64,000 bases of DNA. Source: Engelhardtia mirabilis. GTDB lineage: Bacteria; Planctomycetota; UBA1135; GCA-002686595. The stretch's first letter is position 1; every line of letters starts with the position of its first letter. The stretch covers positions 2,480,001 to 2,544,000 of the forward strand of contig CP036296.1 of assembly GCA_007751255.1 (NCBI GenBank), in the 5' to 3' direction. This document shows positions 32,057 to 40,428 of the stretch, one piece after another. The position numbers and the translations under genes were made by a program. Below the pieces are notes generated by a model. It worked only from the letters and a program-made list of their open reading frames with translations. It made no database searches and had not been told where the DNA came from.

Positions 32057-32944
32057 ATGCGTAGCTTCCTCGCCGCCCTGTTCCTCGGAGCCTTCTTGAC
32101 CCCCTTCGCCTCCGCCGTTCAGGGTGACGAGGCCCGCCCCGCCATCGACCAGTACAACCTCGGGCGCGATGGCCTGGCGCTCCAGGGCTACGACCCGGTG
32201 GCGTACTACGAGGTCGGCGGCGGCAGCCCGACCAAGGGCGACAAGCAGTTCAGCGCCGAGCACAGGGGCGTGACCTACCGCTTCGCGAGCGACGCGAACC
32301 GTCAGCTCTTCCTCGCCGCCCCCGCGCGCTTCGAACCGGCCTACGGCGGATGGTGCGCCTACGCCATGGCCAGCGGCGACAAGACCGACATCGACCCCAA
32401 GTCGTTCCTGATCGAGGAGGGGCGCCTCTTGGTCTTCTACAACGGCTTCTTCGGCAACACCCGCAAGAGCTGGGGCAAGGAGCAGGGGCCGGTCGAGCTG
32501 CGTCCGAAGGCCGACCAGGCGTGGCGTGAGTTCAGCGGCGAGGCTGTGCCGCGATCCCTGCGCGAGTTCGACCTGCAGCAGGGACTGGCGTTGAAGGGCA
32601 TCGACCCCGTGTCGATCGCGACCGGTACTCCGGTCGCCGGCCTGCCGCGCATCGCCGTGGTGGAGCGCGGAGTGACCTACTACTTCGCAACCGAAGCGAA
32701 CGCCGCCGCCTTCCGCGCGAACCCCGCCGCCCACGAGCCGGCCTTCGGAGGCTGGTGCGCCCGTGCCATGGCCGAGGGCAAGAAGGTTGCTGTCGACCCG
32801 CGCTTCTTCGTGGCGGAGAGTGAGCAACTGCTCCTGTTCGCGGGTGGCAACGCGCGCCAGCAGTGGATCGATGGGGGCGAGGCCCTGGCAGCCCGCGCCG
32901 AGGCGGCCTGGACCAAGCTGAACGCCCCCGTGGGCCAGGGCTGA
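32057..32944 (+). CDS. Exported protein with two YHS-like domains
   Basis: 295 residues. The ATG at 32057 begins a signal peptide (FLAALFLGAFLTPFASA). Domain 1 (about 35-160): YNLGRDGLALQGYDPVAYY, GVTYRFASDANRQLFLAAPA, FEPAYGGWCAYAM, DPKSFLIEEGRLLVFYNG. Domain 2 (about 185-280): FDLQQGLALKGIDPVSIA, GVTYYFATEANAAAFRA, EPAFGGWCARAM, DPRFFVAESEQLLLFAG. Both keep the GGWC cysteine. It is paralogous to the YHS lipoprotein just upstream. The longer frame back to 31964 adds Arg/Pro-rich leader sequence only. Confidence 0.87.
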   Translation: MRSFLAALFLGAFLTPFASAVQGDEARPAIDQYNLGRDGLALQGYDPVAYYEVGGGSPTKGDKQFSAEHRGVTYRFASDANRQLFLAAPARFEPAYGGWCAYAMASGDKTDIDPKSFLIEEGRLLVFYNGFFGNTRKSWGKEQGPVELRPKADQAWREFSGEAVPRSLREFDLQQGLALKGIDPVSIATGTPVAGLPRIAVVERGVTYYFATEANAAAFRANPAAHEPAFGGWCARAMAEGKKVAVDPRFFVAESEQLLLFAGGNARQQWIDGGEALAARAEAAWTKLNAPVGQG

Positions 32945-33022
32945 GCCGCCGCCGCGACTGGCGCGGGCTTTCGAACCCCGTCACTCGCCTTCGGCGGGCG
33001 AGAGACAGCGGATCTCATGGGC

Positions 33023-33046
33023 GCGGCCGCGGAGACCCGCGGCCGC
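33023..33046. terminator. Perfect 10-bp inverted repeat between convergent genes
   Basis: GCGGCCGCGG-AGAC-CCGCGGCCGC, perfect stem with a four-base loop, 12 nt from the stop of the - strand ABC exporter gene and 78 nt past the YHS gene. No U-tract on either side, so it may act as a bidirectional, possibly Rho-aided, terminator or RNA end stabiliser. Confidence 0.5.
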
Positions 33047-33057
33047 ACCCGACCCCT

Positions 33058-34938
33058 TCATCGCACTGCTTCCCAGGCGGCCTTGCGCTCGCCGTCGGCC
33101 ACTAGGCTCTGACCCGTGTAGAGCTCGTGGTAGCGGCCGCGCAGGGCCAGTAGCTCTTGGTGGTTGCCCTGCTCGAGGATGCGACCGGCGCCGATCACGA
33201 GGATCCGGTCGGCGGAGCGCACCGTCGACAGGCGGTGGGCGATGACGAAGCTGGTGCGGCCGTGCAGGACGGTCTCCAGGGCTCGCTGCACGGCGCGCTC
33301 GGTCTGGGTGTCCACCGAGGAGGTGGCCTCGTCGAGGATCAGGATCTCGGGCTCGGCCACCAACGCGCGTGCGAAGGAGATCAGCTGCTTCTGCCCGGTG
33401 GACAGGCGCGCGCCGCCCTCGCCGACCCGCGTGTCCAGGCCCTTCTCGAGCTTGTCCACGAAGGTCTGGGCGCCCACCAGTCGCAGGGCCGCGCGCACGT
33501 CCTCCTCGGTCGCGTCGAGCCGGCCGTAGCGCACGTTGTCGAGCACCGAGCCCGAGAACAGGTGCGGCGTCTGCAACACGATGGCCAGCTTGGAGCGCAG
33601 CCAGGCCAGGCCGCGCTGGCGGTAGTCGACGCCGTCGAACAGGATCTCTCCGGCGGTCGGCTCGTAGAACCGGCACAGCAGGCCGGCGATCGTCGACTTG
33701 CCGCCGCCGGTCTCGCCCACGAGCGCGATGGTCTGGCCCGGCTCGACGGTCAGGTTGAAGTCGGCCAGCACCGGCTCGCCCGCGTCGTAGTGGAACGACA
33801 CATGCTCGAAGCGGATCTGGCCGATGCGGTCGGGCAGGCCGTCGGCTGCGAAGCCCGCCGGGCGTGCACGCCCCTCGCCCGCGGCGAGGATCGCTCGCAC
33901 CTCGTCCGAGTCGCCGATCTCGGGCACCTCGTCGATGAGTCCGAGGATCCGCTCGGCGGCGGCCTGGGCCATCAAGAGCTCGGCGAAGCGCGCCGCGACC
34001 TGCTGCACCGGTTCGAAGAATTGGCGCGCGTAGGTCATGAACGCGATCAGGGTGCCGAGGGACAGGGCGCCCACGGCGACATGCTGTCCACCCAAGCCCA
34101 GGGCCAGTGCCAGGGCCAGGCTCCCGATGGTCAGCACCACCGGCAGGTAGACCGCCGCTTGCAGGGCATTGGCGATCGAGTGTTGCGCCATGCGCTCGGT
34201 CAACTGCGCGAAGTCCGCGTGCTGCTCGCGCTCGCGCGCGAAGCCCATGGTCGTGGCCACGCCGGCCAGGTCCTCGGCGTAGGCCGCCGTGATGCGGCTG
34301 TTGACACCCCGCACCGCCCGCGAGCTCTGCAGGATTCGGCGCTGGAACCACAGGCTGATCCAGGCCAACAGGGGCACGAAGACCAGCACCGCCAGGGCCA
34401 GGCGCCACTCCAGGAACAGCATCGCCGTGGCGATCCCGCTCATCACGGTCGCGCCCCAGACCACGTCGAGCACGCCCCAGGCGAGGATGTTCGAGAGGCG
34501 CTCGCAGTCCGACGTCATGCGCGCCACGAGCCAGCCCGAGGGCCGGCGGTCGTAGAAGCGCAGGGACAGGCGCTGCAGGTTCGCGTAGGCGTCGCGCCGG
34601 ATGTCGCGGGCGATGCGCGGCCGCAGGATCCCCGCGCAGCGGATGAAGGTGAAGACCCCGCCGGCCAGGGCCAGGCTCACCCCGGCGTAGGCCAGGGCAT
34701 AGGGCCAGAGCAGCTCGAACGTGTCGATCTCGGGCGGCGCCGCGGTCACCGCGTCGATGGCCCCTCGCGTCACCAAGGGGATGCCGGTGTCGGCCGCGCC
34801 GACGACAATCGCCGCGGTCACGAAGATGCCCAGGGTCCTGGGGTAGCGCTTGGAGTAGGCCAGGAGGCGCTTCCAAAGCCCCCAGTCGATGCGCGCCGCG
34901 GCGCCGGAGTGCTCGTCGTCCAGGATCTCGTCGGTCAT
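33058..34938 (-). CDS. ABC exporter half-transporter, consensus-ATPase subunit
   Basis: 626 residues: about six transmembrane helices in the first 330 residues, with RLSLRFYDRRPSGWLVARMTSD as the exporter coupling region, then an ATPase domain with Walker A GETGGGKS, signature LSTGQKQLISFARAL, Walker B ILILDEATSSVDTQTE and H-loop AHRLSTVRSAD. The catalytic Glu after Walker B is present. The ATG at 34938 overlaps the stop of the upstream half-transporter (ATGA). Together they should form a heterodimeric exporter of the BmrCD/TM287-288 kind for lipids, drugs or peptides. Confidence 0.93.
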   Translation of the reverse strand: MTDEILDDEHSGAAARIDWGLWKRLLAYSKRYPRTLGIFVTAAIVVGAADTGIPLVTRGAIDAVTAAPPEIDTFELLWPYALAYAGVSLALAGGVFTFIRCAGILRPRIARDIRRDAYANLQRLSLRFYDRRPSGWLVARMTSDCERLSNILAWGVLDVVWGATVMSGIATAMLFLEWRLALAVLVFVPLLAWISLWFQRRILQSSRAVRGVNSRITAAYAEDLAGVATTMGFAREREQHADFAQLTERMAQHSIANALQAAVYLPVVLTIGSLALALALGLGGQHVAVGALSLGTLIAFMTYARQFFEPVQQVAARFAELLMAQAAAERILGLIDEVPEIGDSDEVRAILAAGEGRARPAGFAADGLPDRIGQIRFEHVSFHYDAGEPVLADFNLTVEPGQTIALVGETGGGKSTIAGLLCRFYEPTAGEILFDGVDYRQRGLAWLRSKLAIVLQTPHLFSGSVLDNVRYGRLDATEEDVRAALRLVGAQTFVDKLEKGLDTRVGEGGARLSTGQKQLISFARALVAEPEILILDEATSSVDTQTERAVQRALETVLHGRTSFVIAHRLSTVRSADRILVIGAGRILEQGNHQELLALRGRYHELYTGQSLVADGERKAAWEAVR

Positions 34939-36782
34939 GGCTTCACGCTCCCCTCGGGTGTGCCTTGGGCGATCTCGGCGCCCGCGGTCCGTTGCAGGTC
35001 GTCGTCCAGCTCGTCCTCCAGCGCGGTCTGGATCTGCCACAGGCGTTGGTAGGGCCCGTCCAGCCCGATCAACTCCTCGTGCCGACCCCGTTGCACCACC
35101 CGGCCACCGTCGAGCACGGCGATCTGATCGGCCGCGACCACCGACGAGAGGCGGTGGGAGATGACCACGGTCGTGGCGCGCCCTCGCCGCCGCTCGAGGG
35201 CGGCGAGGATCTCGGCCTCGGTGCGCGTGTCGACCGCGCTCAGAGTGTCGTCGAGCACCAGAATCGGCCTGTCCGCCAGGAGCGCCCGAGCCAGGGAGAG
35301 GCGCTGGCGCTGGCCGCCCGAGAGGGTCACGCCCCGCTCGCCGACCAGGGTCTCGTAGCCCTTCTCGAAGCGCTCGATCGAGGCGTGCAACGCCGCGTCC
35401 CGCGCGACGCGTTCCAGCTCGTCCGCGCCCGCGTCGCGCCGGGCGTAGGTCAAGTTGGCGGCGATGGTGCGCGAGTAGAGGAACGGCTCCTGGGCCGCGA
35501 GGCCCACTTGCCGCCGCACCCACGAGCGCGGGAGGCGCGCCAGGTCGATCCCGTCCAGGGTGATGCGCCCCCGGTCGGGGTCGTCGAAGCGACCGAGCAG
35601 GCGCACCAGGGTCGACTTGCCCGAGCCGGGCGGACCCACCAGCGCCAGGCTGCTGCCCGCCGGCACCGTCAAGCTGATGCCGTCCACGGCCCGCGTGGAC
35701 TCGTCGAAGGCGAAGGTCACGTCCTCGAACGCGAGCTCTCCCCGCACGGTCGCCGGCAGGGTCTGATCCAGCTCCGGATCCTGCTCCACCGGCTGGTCGA
35801 GGACCGCCTCCAGGCGCGAGATCGACACCAAGGCCTTGCCCGTGTCGGCCAGGACGCGACCCATGTGCCGCACCGGCCAAAGGAAGATGCCCACGAAGGC
35901 GATGAAGGCGAACAGATCGCCGACGGTGAGCAGTCCCGCGTGGACCCGCGCCACCCCGTGCAGCAGCACGAGGCCCATCTGGGTCATGCAGAGCACGTCC
36001 GAGAGGCTCCAGTAGATGGCGAACAGGCGCAGCAGCCGCTCGGTCCGCGCGCGGAAGAGGTCGTTGCAGGCGTCGAAGCGCTCGAGCTCGAACTCCTCGC
36101 GCCCGAACGCACGCACCACACGCACGCCCGTGAGGTTCTCCTGGATGGCCGTGGTCAGCTCGCCCTCGGCCTCGTCGACCTCCGTGAAGCGCTTCTGGAT
36201 GCGCCCGAAGAAGGACACGGCGAAGACCAGGATCACGGGGATCACCACGATCGAGGTCACCGCCAGGGTCGAGTCCAAGAGGAACAGGATCGGCGCGGCC
36301 GTGAGCAAGAGCAGTGCGGCGTGGCCGATCTCGACCACCTGCTGGGCCAGGAACACCCGCAGCGTCTCCACGTCCGACGTACAACGCTGGACGACGTCGC
36401 CGGTCTCGGCCCGGTCGTGCCAGGACATTGGCAGCTCGTGCAGCTTGCGGTGCAGGCGATTGCGCAGACCCTCGACCAGGCGCTCGGACGCCTGGGCCGC
36501 CCAGCGACCGCGTAGGTAGGTGAGCAGCCCCGCGCCAGCGGTGATCAGCACGGCCGCTGTGCCGTGGAGCCACAGCACGCGAGGGGGCACGACATCGCCC
36601 GCGGCCAGGCGGTTGATGGGCTCGACCAGGACCAGGGGCACGCCCAGGGTCAACAGGCCGCCCGCCCACAGGGCGAGCATGGCGCCGCCATAGCGCAGCC
36701 GCTGGCCGCGGGTCAGCTCGAGCAGGGTGCGGTGGCGCGCGAAGCGGCCCGCCGCGGTCGATTCGGAGGCAAGTGAGGTCAC
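34935..36782 (-). CDS. ABC exporter half-transporter, degenerate-ATPase subunit
   Basis: 615 residues from a GTG at 36782. Six transmembrane helices in the first 320 residues, coupling region LPMSWHDRAETGDVVQRCTSD, then an ATPase domain with Walker A GPPGSGKS, signature LSGGQRQRLSLARAL and Walker B ILVLDDTLSAVDTRTE. The residue after the Walker B Asp is Asp, not the catalytic Glu. This is the usual degenerate-site signature (LDDSLSAVD) of one subunit in heterodimeric exporters, and it agrees with the partner gene following with a 4-nt overlap. An ATG at 37001 in the same frame would read through the terminator and is rejected. Confidence 0.92.
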   Translation of the reverse strand: MTSLASESTAAGRFARHRTLLELTRGQRLRYGGAMLALWAGGLLTLGVPLVLVEPINRLAAGDVVPPRVLWLHGTAAVLITAGAGLLTYLRGRWAAQASERLVEGLRNRLHRKLHELPMSWHDRAETGDVVQRCTSDVETLRVFLAQQVVEIGHAALLLLTAAPILFLLDSTLAVTSIVVIPVILVFAVSFFGRIQKRFTEVDEAEGELTTAIQENLTGVRVVRAFGREEFELERFDACNDLFRARTERLLRLFAIYWSLSDVLCMTQMGLVLLHGVARVHAGLLTVGDLFAFIAFVGIFLWPVRHMGRVLADTGKALVSISRLEAVLDQPVEQDPELDQTLPATVRGELAFEDVTFAFDESTRAVDGISLTVPAGSSLALVGPPGSGKSTLVRLLGRFDDPDRGRITLDGIDLARLPRSWVRRQVGLAAQEPFLYSRTIAANLTYARRDAGADELERVARDAALHASIERFEKGYETLVGERGVTLSGGQRQRLSLARALLADRPILVLDDTLSAVDTRTEAEILAALERRRGRATTVVISHRLSSVVAADQIAVLDGGRVVQRGRHEELIGLDGPYQRLWQIQTALEDELDDDLQRTAGAEIAQGTPEGSVKP

Positions 36783-36870
36783 GTGGATCCCTGGAGGCAC
36801 GAGTCGGAGCCTTCGCCGGAGGGCCCCCGGAGGGGCGAGCGAGCGGCGGGTCATGCGGCCGGCGAAGGCA

Positions 36871-36910
36871 CAAAACACAAAGACCCGCTCGAGTTGCCGT
36901 CGAGCGGGTC
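36871..36910 (-). terminator. Intrinsic terminator of the 42-codon gene
   Basis: On the - strand, GACCCGCTCGA, a 7-nt loop, TCGAGCGGGTC (perfect 11-bp stem, 36882-36910) followed by TTTGTGTTTTG. This is the clearest Rho-independent terminator in the window. It begins 26 nt after the stop of the 42-codon ORF and lies about 89 nt before the ABC exporter start. Confidence 0.85.
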
Positions 36911-36936
36911 CAGGGGAGGAGAGCTGTGGGCTCTGC

Positions 36937-37065
36937 TTACTCCACTCGAGGGACCCCTCGATCCGCGGCGACCTTCCAGCCACCGACGACGCCACCGACA
37001 ACGAAGACGCCGACGCGATAGCGCGGGGCGACGTTGCGGGGGTTCATGGGCTGGATGCGGATCAT
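36937..37065 (-). CDS. 42-residue protein with strong ribosome site and own terminator
   Basis: ATG at 37065 to TAA at 36937. The start has GAGGAGAA (37073-37080) with a 7-nt spacer, the best Shine-Dalgarno match in the window besides the KAP gene, and the stop is followed by an intrinsic terminator. The product starts with a Met-Ile-Arg-Ile stretch, then NPRNVAPRYRVGVFVVGGVV with a Val/Gly-rich hydrophobic core (about residues 18-30), and ends GWKVAADRGVPRVE. The core is short for a membrane helix. I do not recognise a family. It lies between the SRPBCC gene upstream (131 nt) and the ABC exporter downstream. It could be a small functional protein or a leader peptide with attenuation. Confidence 0.65.
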   Translation of the reverse strand: MIRIQPMNPRNVAPRYRVGVFVVGGVVGGWKVAADRGVPRVE

Positions 37066-37196
37066 CTGGGTGTTCTCCTCGTTCGAGGTCGCGCGGCGCC
37101 AGTGGCTGGACCGACGTCGCGCGTCAGGAGGCTACGACGGAAACGCGGCGCGCAGCGTTCGCGAAATCCGAGTTTTTCTCGACGGTGCGCGTGAAA

Positions 37197-37637
37197 TCAG
37201 GCCTCGGCCAGCTGCTTCAGCCGCGCCAGGTCCTCGGTCTGCTTCTGATCCAGCTCCGAGCGGATCTTGCCGGACATCAACTTCAGGGCGAAGTTCCCGA
37301 GCCCGACGACGGTCTTCTGTCGCATGCGCGTTCCGGACCCAGCGGCGACCAGTTCGACCTGGACCGTGAAGGTCACATCGCGGCCCTCGGCCTCGAACCC
37401 GAAGCGAATCGGCGCCTGGGCGACCGTCACGCGCCCCTCGAGGTCGATGTGGATCGGCCCTCGCTCCAGGCGTTGGCGGAAGCGCGTGCCGACCTCCGGG
37501 AGGGCGTCGGCCGATCCCTCCGTGGGGGCCGCCGAGACCAGCCCGCCGATCCACTCCAATTGCCCCGCGGAGGTCGCAATCCGGGGGTAGAGCTCCGCGG
37601 GAGGGACGGCGATGTCGATCTGGTGCTCGATTTCCAT
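37197..37637 (-). CDS. SRPBCC family protein
   Basis: 146 residues. MEIEHQIDIAVPPAELYPRIATSAGQLEWIGGL at the start is typical of START/Bet v1-like (SRPBCC) proteins, followed by alternating beta strands (VGTRFRQRL, IDLEGRVTVAQAPIRFGFEAE, VTFTVQVELVAAGSGTRM) and a C-terminal helix with LMSGKIRSELDQKQTEDLARLKQL. Likely binds a hydrophobic ligand in the cytoplasm; no specific substrate. The ATG at 37637 is chosen; the frame is open to 37730 but adds only Arg/Pro-rich residues. Confidence 0.8.
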   Translation of the reverse strand: MEIEHQIDIAVPPAELYPRIATSAGQLEWIGGLVSAAPTEGSADALPEVGTRFRQRLERGPIHIDLEGRVTVAQAPIRFGFEAEGRDVTFTVQVELVAAGSGTRMRQKTVVGLGNFALKLMSGKIRSELDQKQTEDLARLKQLAEA

Positions 37638-37753
37638 GGGGCGGTTCCGGTGGGGCGCGGGGCGGACGGGATCGGGCTGGCGCCCGCACTTGGCAAGCCG
37701 CAAGGTACGGGCCGCCGTCCGGCGACCCAAGTCCGTCCCCCTGTCAGACCCCG

Positions 37754-38497
37754 ATGAAGACCCTGCCCACCGTCTCCACGACCTCCACCCTGGCCGCGCC
37801 CCGCAGGTTCGGCGTGGACCTGCTCTCGGCCGGCTGCGTCTGCTTGCTGCTTCTCGGCTGCGCCTCGACGGGCAACTCCCACGAAGGCCCCGGCGCGCGC
37901 GTCGCCGCCGCCTACGGCGTGGACCACTTCGGCGAGCTCGAAGCCCTGCGCTACACCTTCAACGCCGACCTGGGCGAGCGCGAGATCGCCCGCCAGTGGG
38001 AGTGGGAGCCCGGCACCGGCCGCGTGGCCCACCGCAAGGGCGACGAGCTCTTCGTCTACTTCCGCGGGTCAAACGGTGCCCCCGAGTCGCCCCGCGAGGT
38101 CGACGGCCAGTTCATCAACGACCAGTACTGGCTGCTGTTCCCCCTGCACCTCGTCTGGGATAGCGGCCTCGAGATCACCAGCCAGGGCACCGCGACCGGA
38201 CCGATCACCGGGGCGGAATGCGAGCACCTGATCTGCACCTACTCGAGTGAAGTCGGCTACACCCCCGGCGACGTATACGAGCTGTTCGTCGACGAAGACG
38301 GCGACGTGCGCGAGTGGATCTTCCGCGCCGCCGGCTCCGAGGAGCCCACCCGCACCGCGGCCTGGAGCGAGCCCACCGCCATCGGTCCGATCCGCGCCAG
38401 CCTCGAGTTCCCGGGCCCCGACCCCGAGGCCTTCCGCATCTGGTTCACCGACGTCGAGTACAAGCTCGCCGGCGGCGAATGGACCGCGGTCGAGTGA
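37754..38497 (+). CDS. Lipoprotein, unknown function
   Basis: 247 residues. An unusually long N-terminal region precedes the lipobox CLLLLGC (Cys near 36). The mature part begins AAAYGVDHFGELEALRYTFN and contains EWEPGTGRVAHR, FINDQYWLLFPLHLVWD and GDVYELFVDEDGDVREWIFR, a beta-rich domain resembling outer-membrane lipoprotein-sorting-type proteins of unknown function. The stop overlaps the GTG of the small membrane protein gene, so they are coupled. Confidence 0.8.
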   Translation: MKTLPTVSTTSTLAAPRRFGVDLLSAGCVCLLLLGCASTGNSHEGPGARVAAAYGVDHFGELEALRYTFNADLGEREIARQWEWEPGTGRVAHRKGDELFVYFRGSNGAPESPREVDGQFINDQYWLLFPLHLVWDSGLEITSQGTATGPITGAECEHLICTYSSEVGYTPGDVYELFVDEDGDVREWIFRAAGSEEPTRTAAWSEPTAIGPIRASLEFPGPDPEAFRIWFTDVEYKLAGGEWTAVE

Positions 38498-38844
38498 ACG
38501 CGGAGTCCGAGGTCGCGGACCGAACCGCCGCGAGCCGATCGCGCCCGCCGGCCACCAGCACCGGCGCGCTCCTGATCGCCGGCGCCGCGCCCCTGGTCGC
38601 GGTCGGCGCGGCGATCCACGTGGTCGCAGCCAACGCGCCCGATTGGGTGGCCGAGTTCTTCGACCCGATCTTCGCGGTGGCGGGCGGGGCGTTGGCGCTG
38701 GGCCTGGTCGTCTGCACCTTCGTCGCCGTGCGCGGAATGCGCCGCGGCGATCGCAGCGCCCTGCCCCAGGTCGCGGTGTGCGGCCTGGTGCTCTTGTTCG
38801 CCTACCTGTCGAGCATGTGGGCCCTCTTGCGCGGGCTCGAGTAG
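38494..38844 (+). CDS. Small membrane protein, unknown function
   Basis: 116 residues, GTG start overlapping the lipoprotein stop by 4 nt. A polar N-terminal 22 residues is followed by three hydrophobic segments (about 23-45, 57-78, 91-110). Not recognised. The coupling suggests a joint role with the lipoprotein. Confidence 0.7.
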   Translation: MNAESEVADRTAASRSRPPATSTGALLIAGAAPLVAVGAAIHVVAANAPDWVAEFFDPIFAVAGGALALGLVVCTFVAVRGMRRGDRSALPQVAVCGLVLLFAYLSSMWALLRGLE

Positions 38845-38974
38845 CGGCCGCTCGAGCACCGGCGCGATCGCCGCGCAACTCGCCGGCCTGTCTCCGCACC
38901 CCTGGCCAGCAACGCGTCCGGTTTCGCAGCCAGCGGCCGCCGCCGGTCACCGACACCTGTGCGCCCAGTCGGTC

Positions 38975-40003
38975 CTACCAGAGCTGCGCGATCTGAATCG
39001 CGTTGAGGGCCGCGCCCTTGAGCAGTTGATCGCCCGCCGCGAAGAGCTGCAGACCGCACGCACGACCGTCCGCATCGATGGCTTGGCTCGGATCCGCGCG
39101 CAGGCGGCCCACCAAGACCACCACCCGGCCGGCGGCCTTGAGCGGCGTCGGGAAGTCCCCGCGCCCGCGGTCGTCGACCAGCTCGAGTCCGGGGGCGCGG
39201 CCCAGGACCTCGCGCGCATCCGCGACACGGGCGGGCTCGGCCAGGGTCAGGTCCAGGGCCGTGCAGTGGGCGCGCATCACCGGCACGCGCATGCAGGTCG
39301 CCGCGACCCGCGTGGTGTCGTCGCCCCACAGCTTGGCGCTCTCGGTGACCAGCTTGCGCTCCTCCTCGTTGAGCCCGGTCTCGGGGTCGACCGGCGAGTC
39401 ATGGCTGAACACGTTGAAGGCGCAGGGCTCGGCGAAGACCTGCGGCACGGGCGCCTCCCCCGCGAGCACCGCCGCGGTCTGGTCCCGCAGCTCATCCATG
39501 GCCCGTCGCCCGGCGCCGCTGACCGACTGGTAGCTGGTGACCGACATGCGTTCGAGTCCGAATGCCCGCCGAATCGGCGTCGCGGCCAAGAGCGCGATCA
39601 CCGTGGTGCAGTTGGGGTTCGCGACCAGCCGGCCCGCGTACCCGCGCAGCACGTCGCCGTTGACCTCCGGAATCACCAGGGGCACCGCCGGGTCGTCGCG
39701 AAAGGCGCTGCTGTTGTCGACCACGCGGGCGCCCGCTTCGACGGCCACGGGAGCCCAGCGCCGCGCGGCCTCCTCACCCGCCGCCATGAAGACCAGGTCC
39801 GCACCCACAAGCGCTGCGCGCGAGGTCGGCACGAGCTCGACGGTCCCCGCGCCAAAGCCCAGGCGCTGGCCCGCGGATGCCTCGGATCCGCAGGCCCGCA
39901 CTCGTCCAGGCTCAACGCCCGCCCCGGCCAGCACTCCCAGCAACTCCGCGCCCACGGCCCCCCGCGCGCCGACCACGGCGATCTCGAGCTCGGTCAGGTT
40001 CAT
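38975..40003 (-). CDS. asd: Aspartate-semialdehyde dehydrogenase
   Basis: 342 residues, normal for Asd, which reduces aspartyl phosphate to the semialdehyde in lysine/diaminopimelate, threonine and methionine synthesis. Rossmann start IAVVGARGAVGAELLGVL, phosphate region VDNSSAFRDDPAVPLVIPEVN, active-site Cys in ANPNCTTVIAL (about 132), SYQSVSGAGR, substrate segment VAATCMRVPVMRAHC with the catalytic His, and the C-terminal ALNAIQIAQLW. The ATG at 40003 gives the normal N-terminus. No other gene of the pathway is close. Confidence 0.96.
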   Translation of the reverse strand: MNLTELEIAVVGARGAVGAELLGVLAGAGVEPGRVRACGSEASAGQRLGFGAGTVELVPTSRAALVGADLVFMAAGEEAARRWAPVAVEAGARVVDNSSAFRDDPAVPLVIPEVNGDVLRGYAGRLVANPNCTTVIALLAATPIRRAFGLERMSVTSYQSVSGAGRRAMDELRDQTAAVLAGEAPVPQVFAEPCAFNVFSHDSPVDPETGLNEEERKLVTESAKLWGDDTTRVAATCMRVPVMRAHCTALDLTLAEPARVADAREVLGRAPGLELVDDRGRGDFPTPLKAAGRVVVLVGRLRADPSQAIDADGRACGLQLFAAGDQLLKGAALNAIQIAQLW

Positions 40004-40062
40004 CGCGCGGAGCTTCGACCGGCGCCGCCCACCGCGCAAGGCCTCGGCCGGCTCAGCTCGGA

Positions 40063-40260
40063 TCAGCCCGCGGGTCGCTGGATGGAGCGATCTTCTGCGC
40101 CGAGGTCGACGACCGGTCCCGTCGGCTCGGCGGGGAGGGCCGGCGCGGGGCCGGGGGGTTCGTCCACGACGCGGCAGGCGATCCGCATGCCGAGCATCGG
40201 GGCGAGCATCTCGCGGCGGGTGGTGCGGGGCTCGAGGCGAGTGGTGGCGGGCAGGGGCAT
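40063..40260 (-). CDS. Possible 65-residue protein
   Basis: ATG at 40260 to a stop at 40063. It encodes TTRREMLAPMLGMRIACRVV followed by a Pro-rich tail, with GC-rich third positions as in real genes here. No strong ribosome site and no recognised family. It lies in the 425-nt gap between the lipoprotein at 40429-41421 and asd, on the same strand. Could be chance in GC-rich DNA. Confidence 0.3.
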   Translation of the reverse strand: MPLPATTRLEPRTTRREMLAPMLGMRIACRVVDEPPGPAPALPAEPTGPVVDLGAEDRSIQRPAG

Positions 40261-40428
40261 GGGAGCTCGGGGCGTGGGCGCTGTGGGGGGCTGGTCGGGA
40301 TCCCCGACCCGATCGCGCGGGGAGACTAGGCCCGCTGGGTCAGCGCTCGGCGTCCGCACCGCAAAGAGCCTGCTAAACAGTCGCCGGACCATGGAGCTCG
40401 TCTTCGGACGCCGTCGACGCACAGGGCG

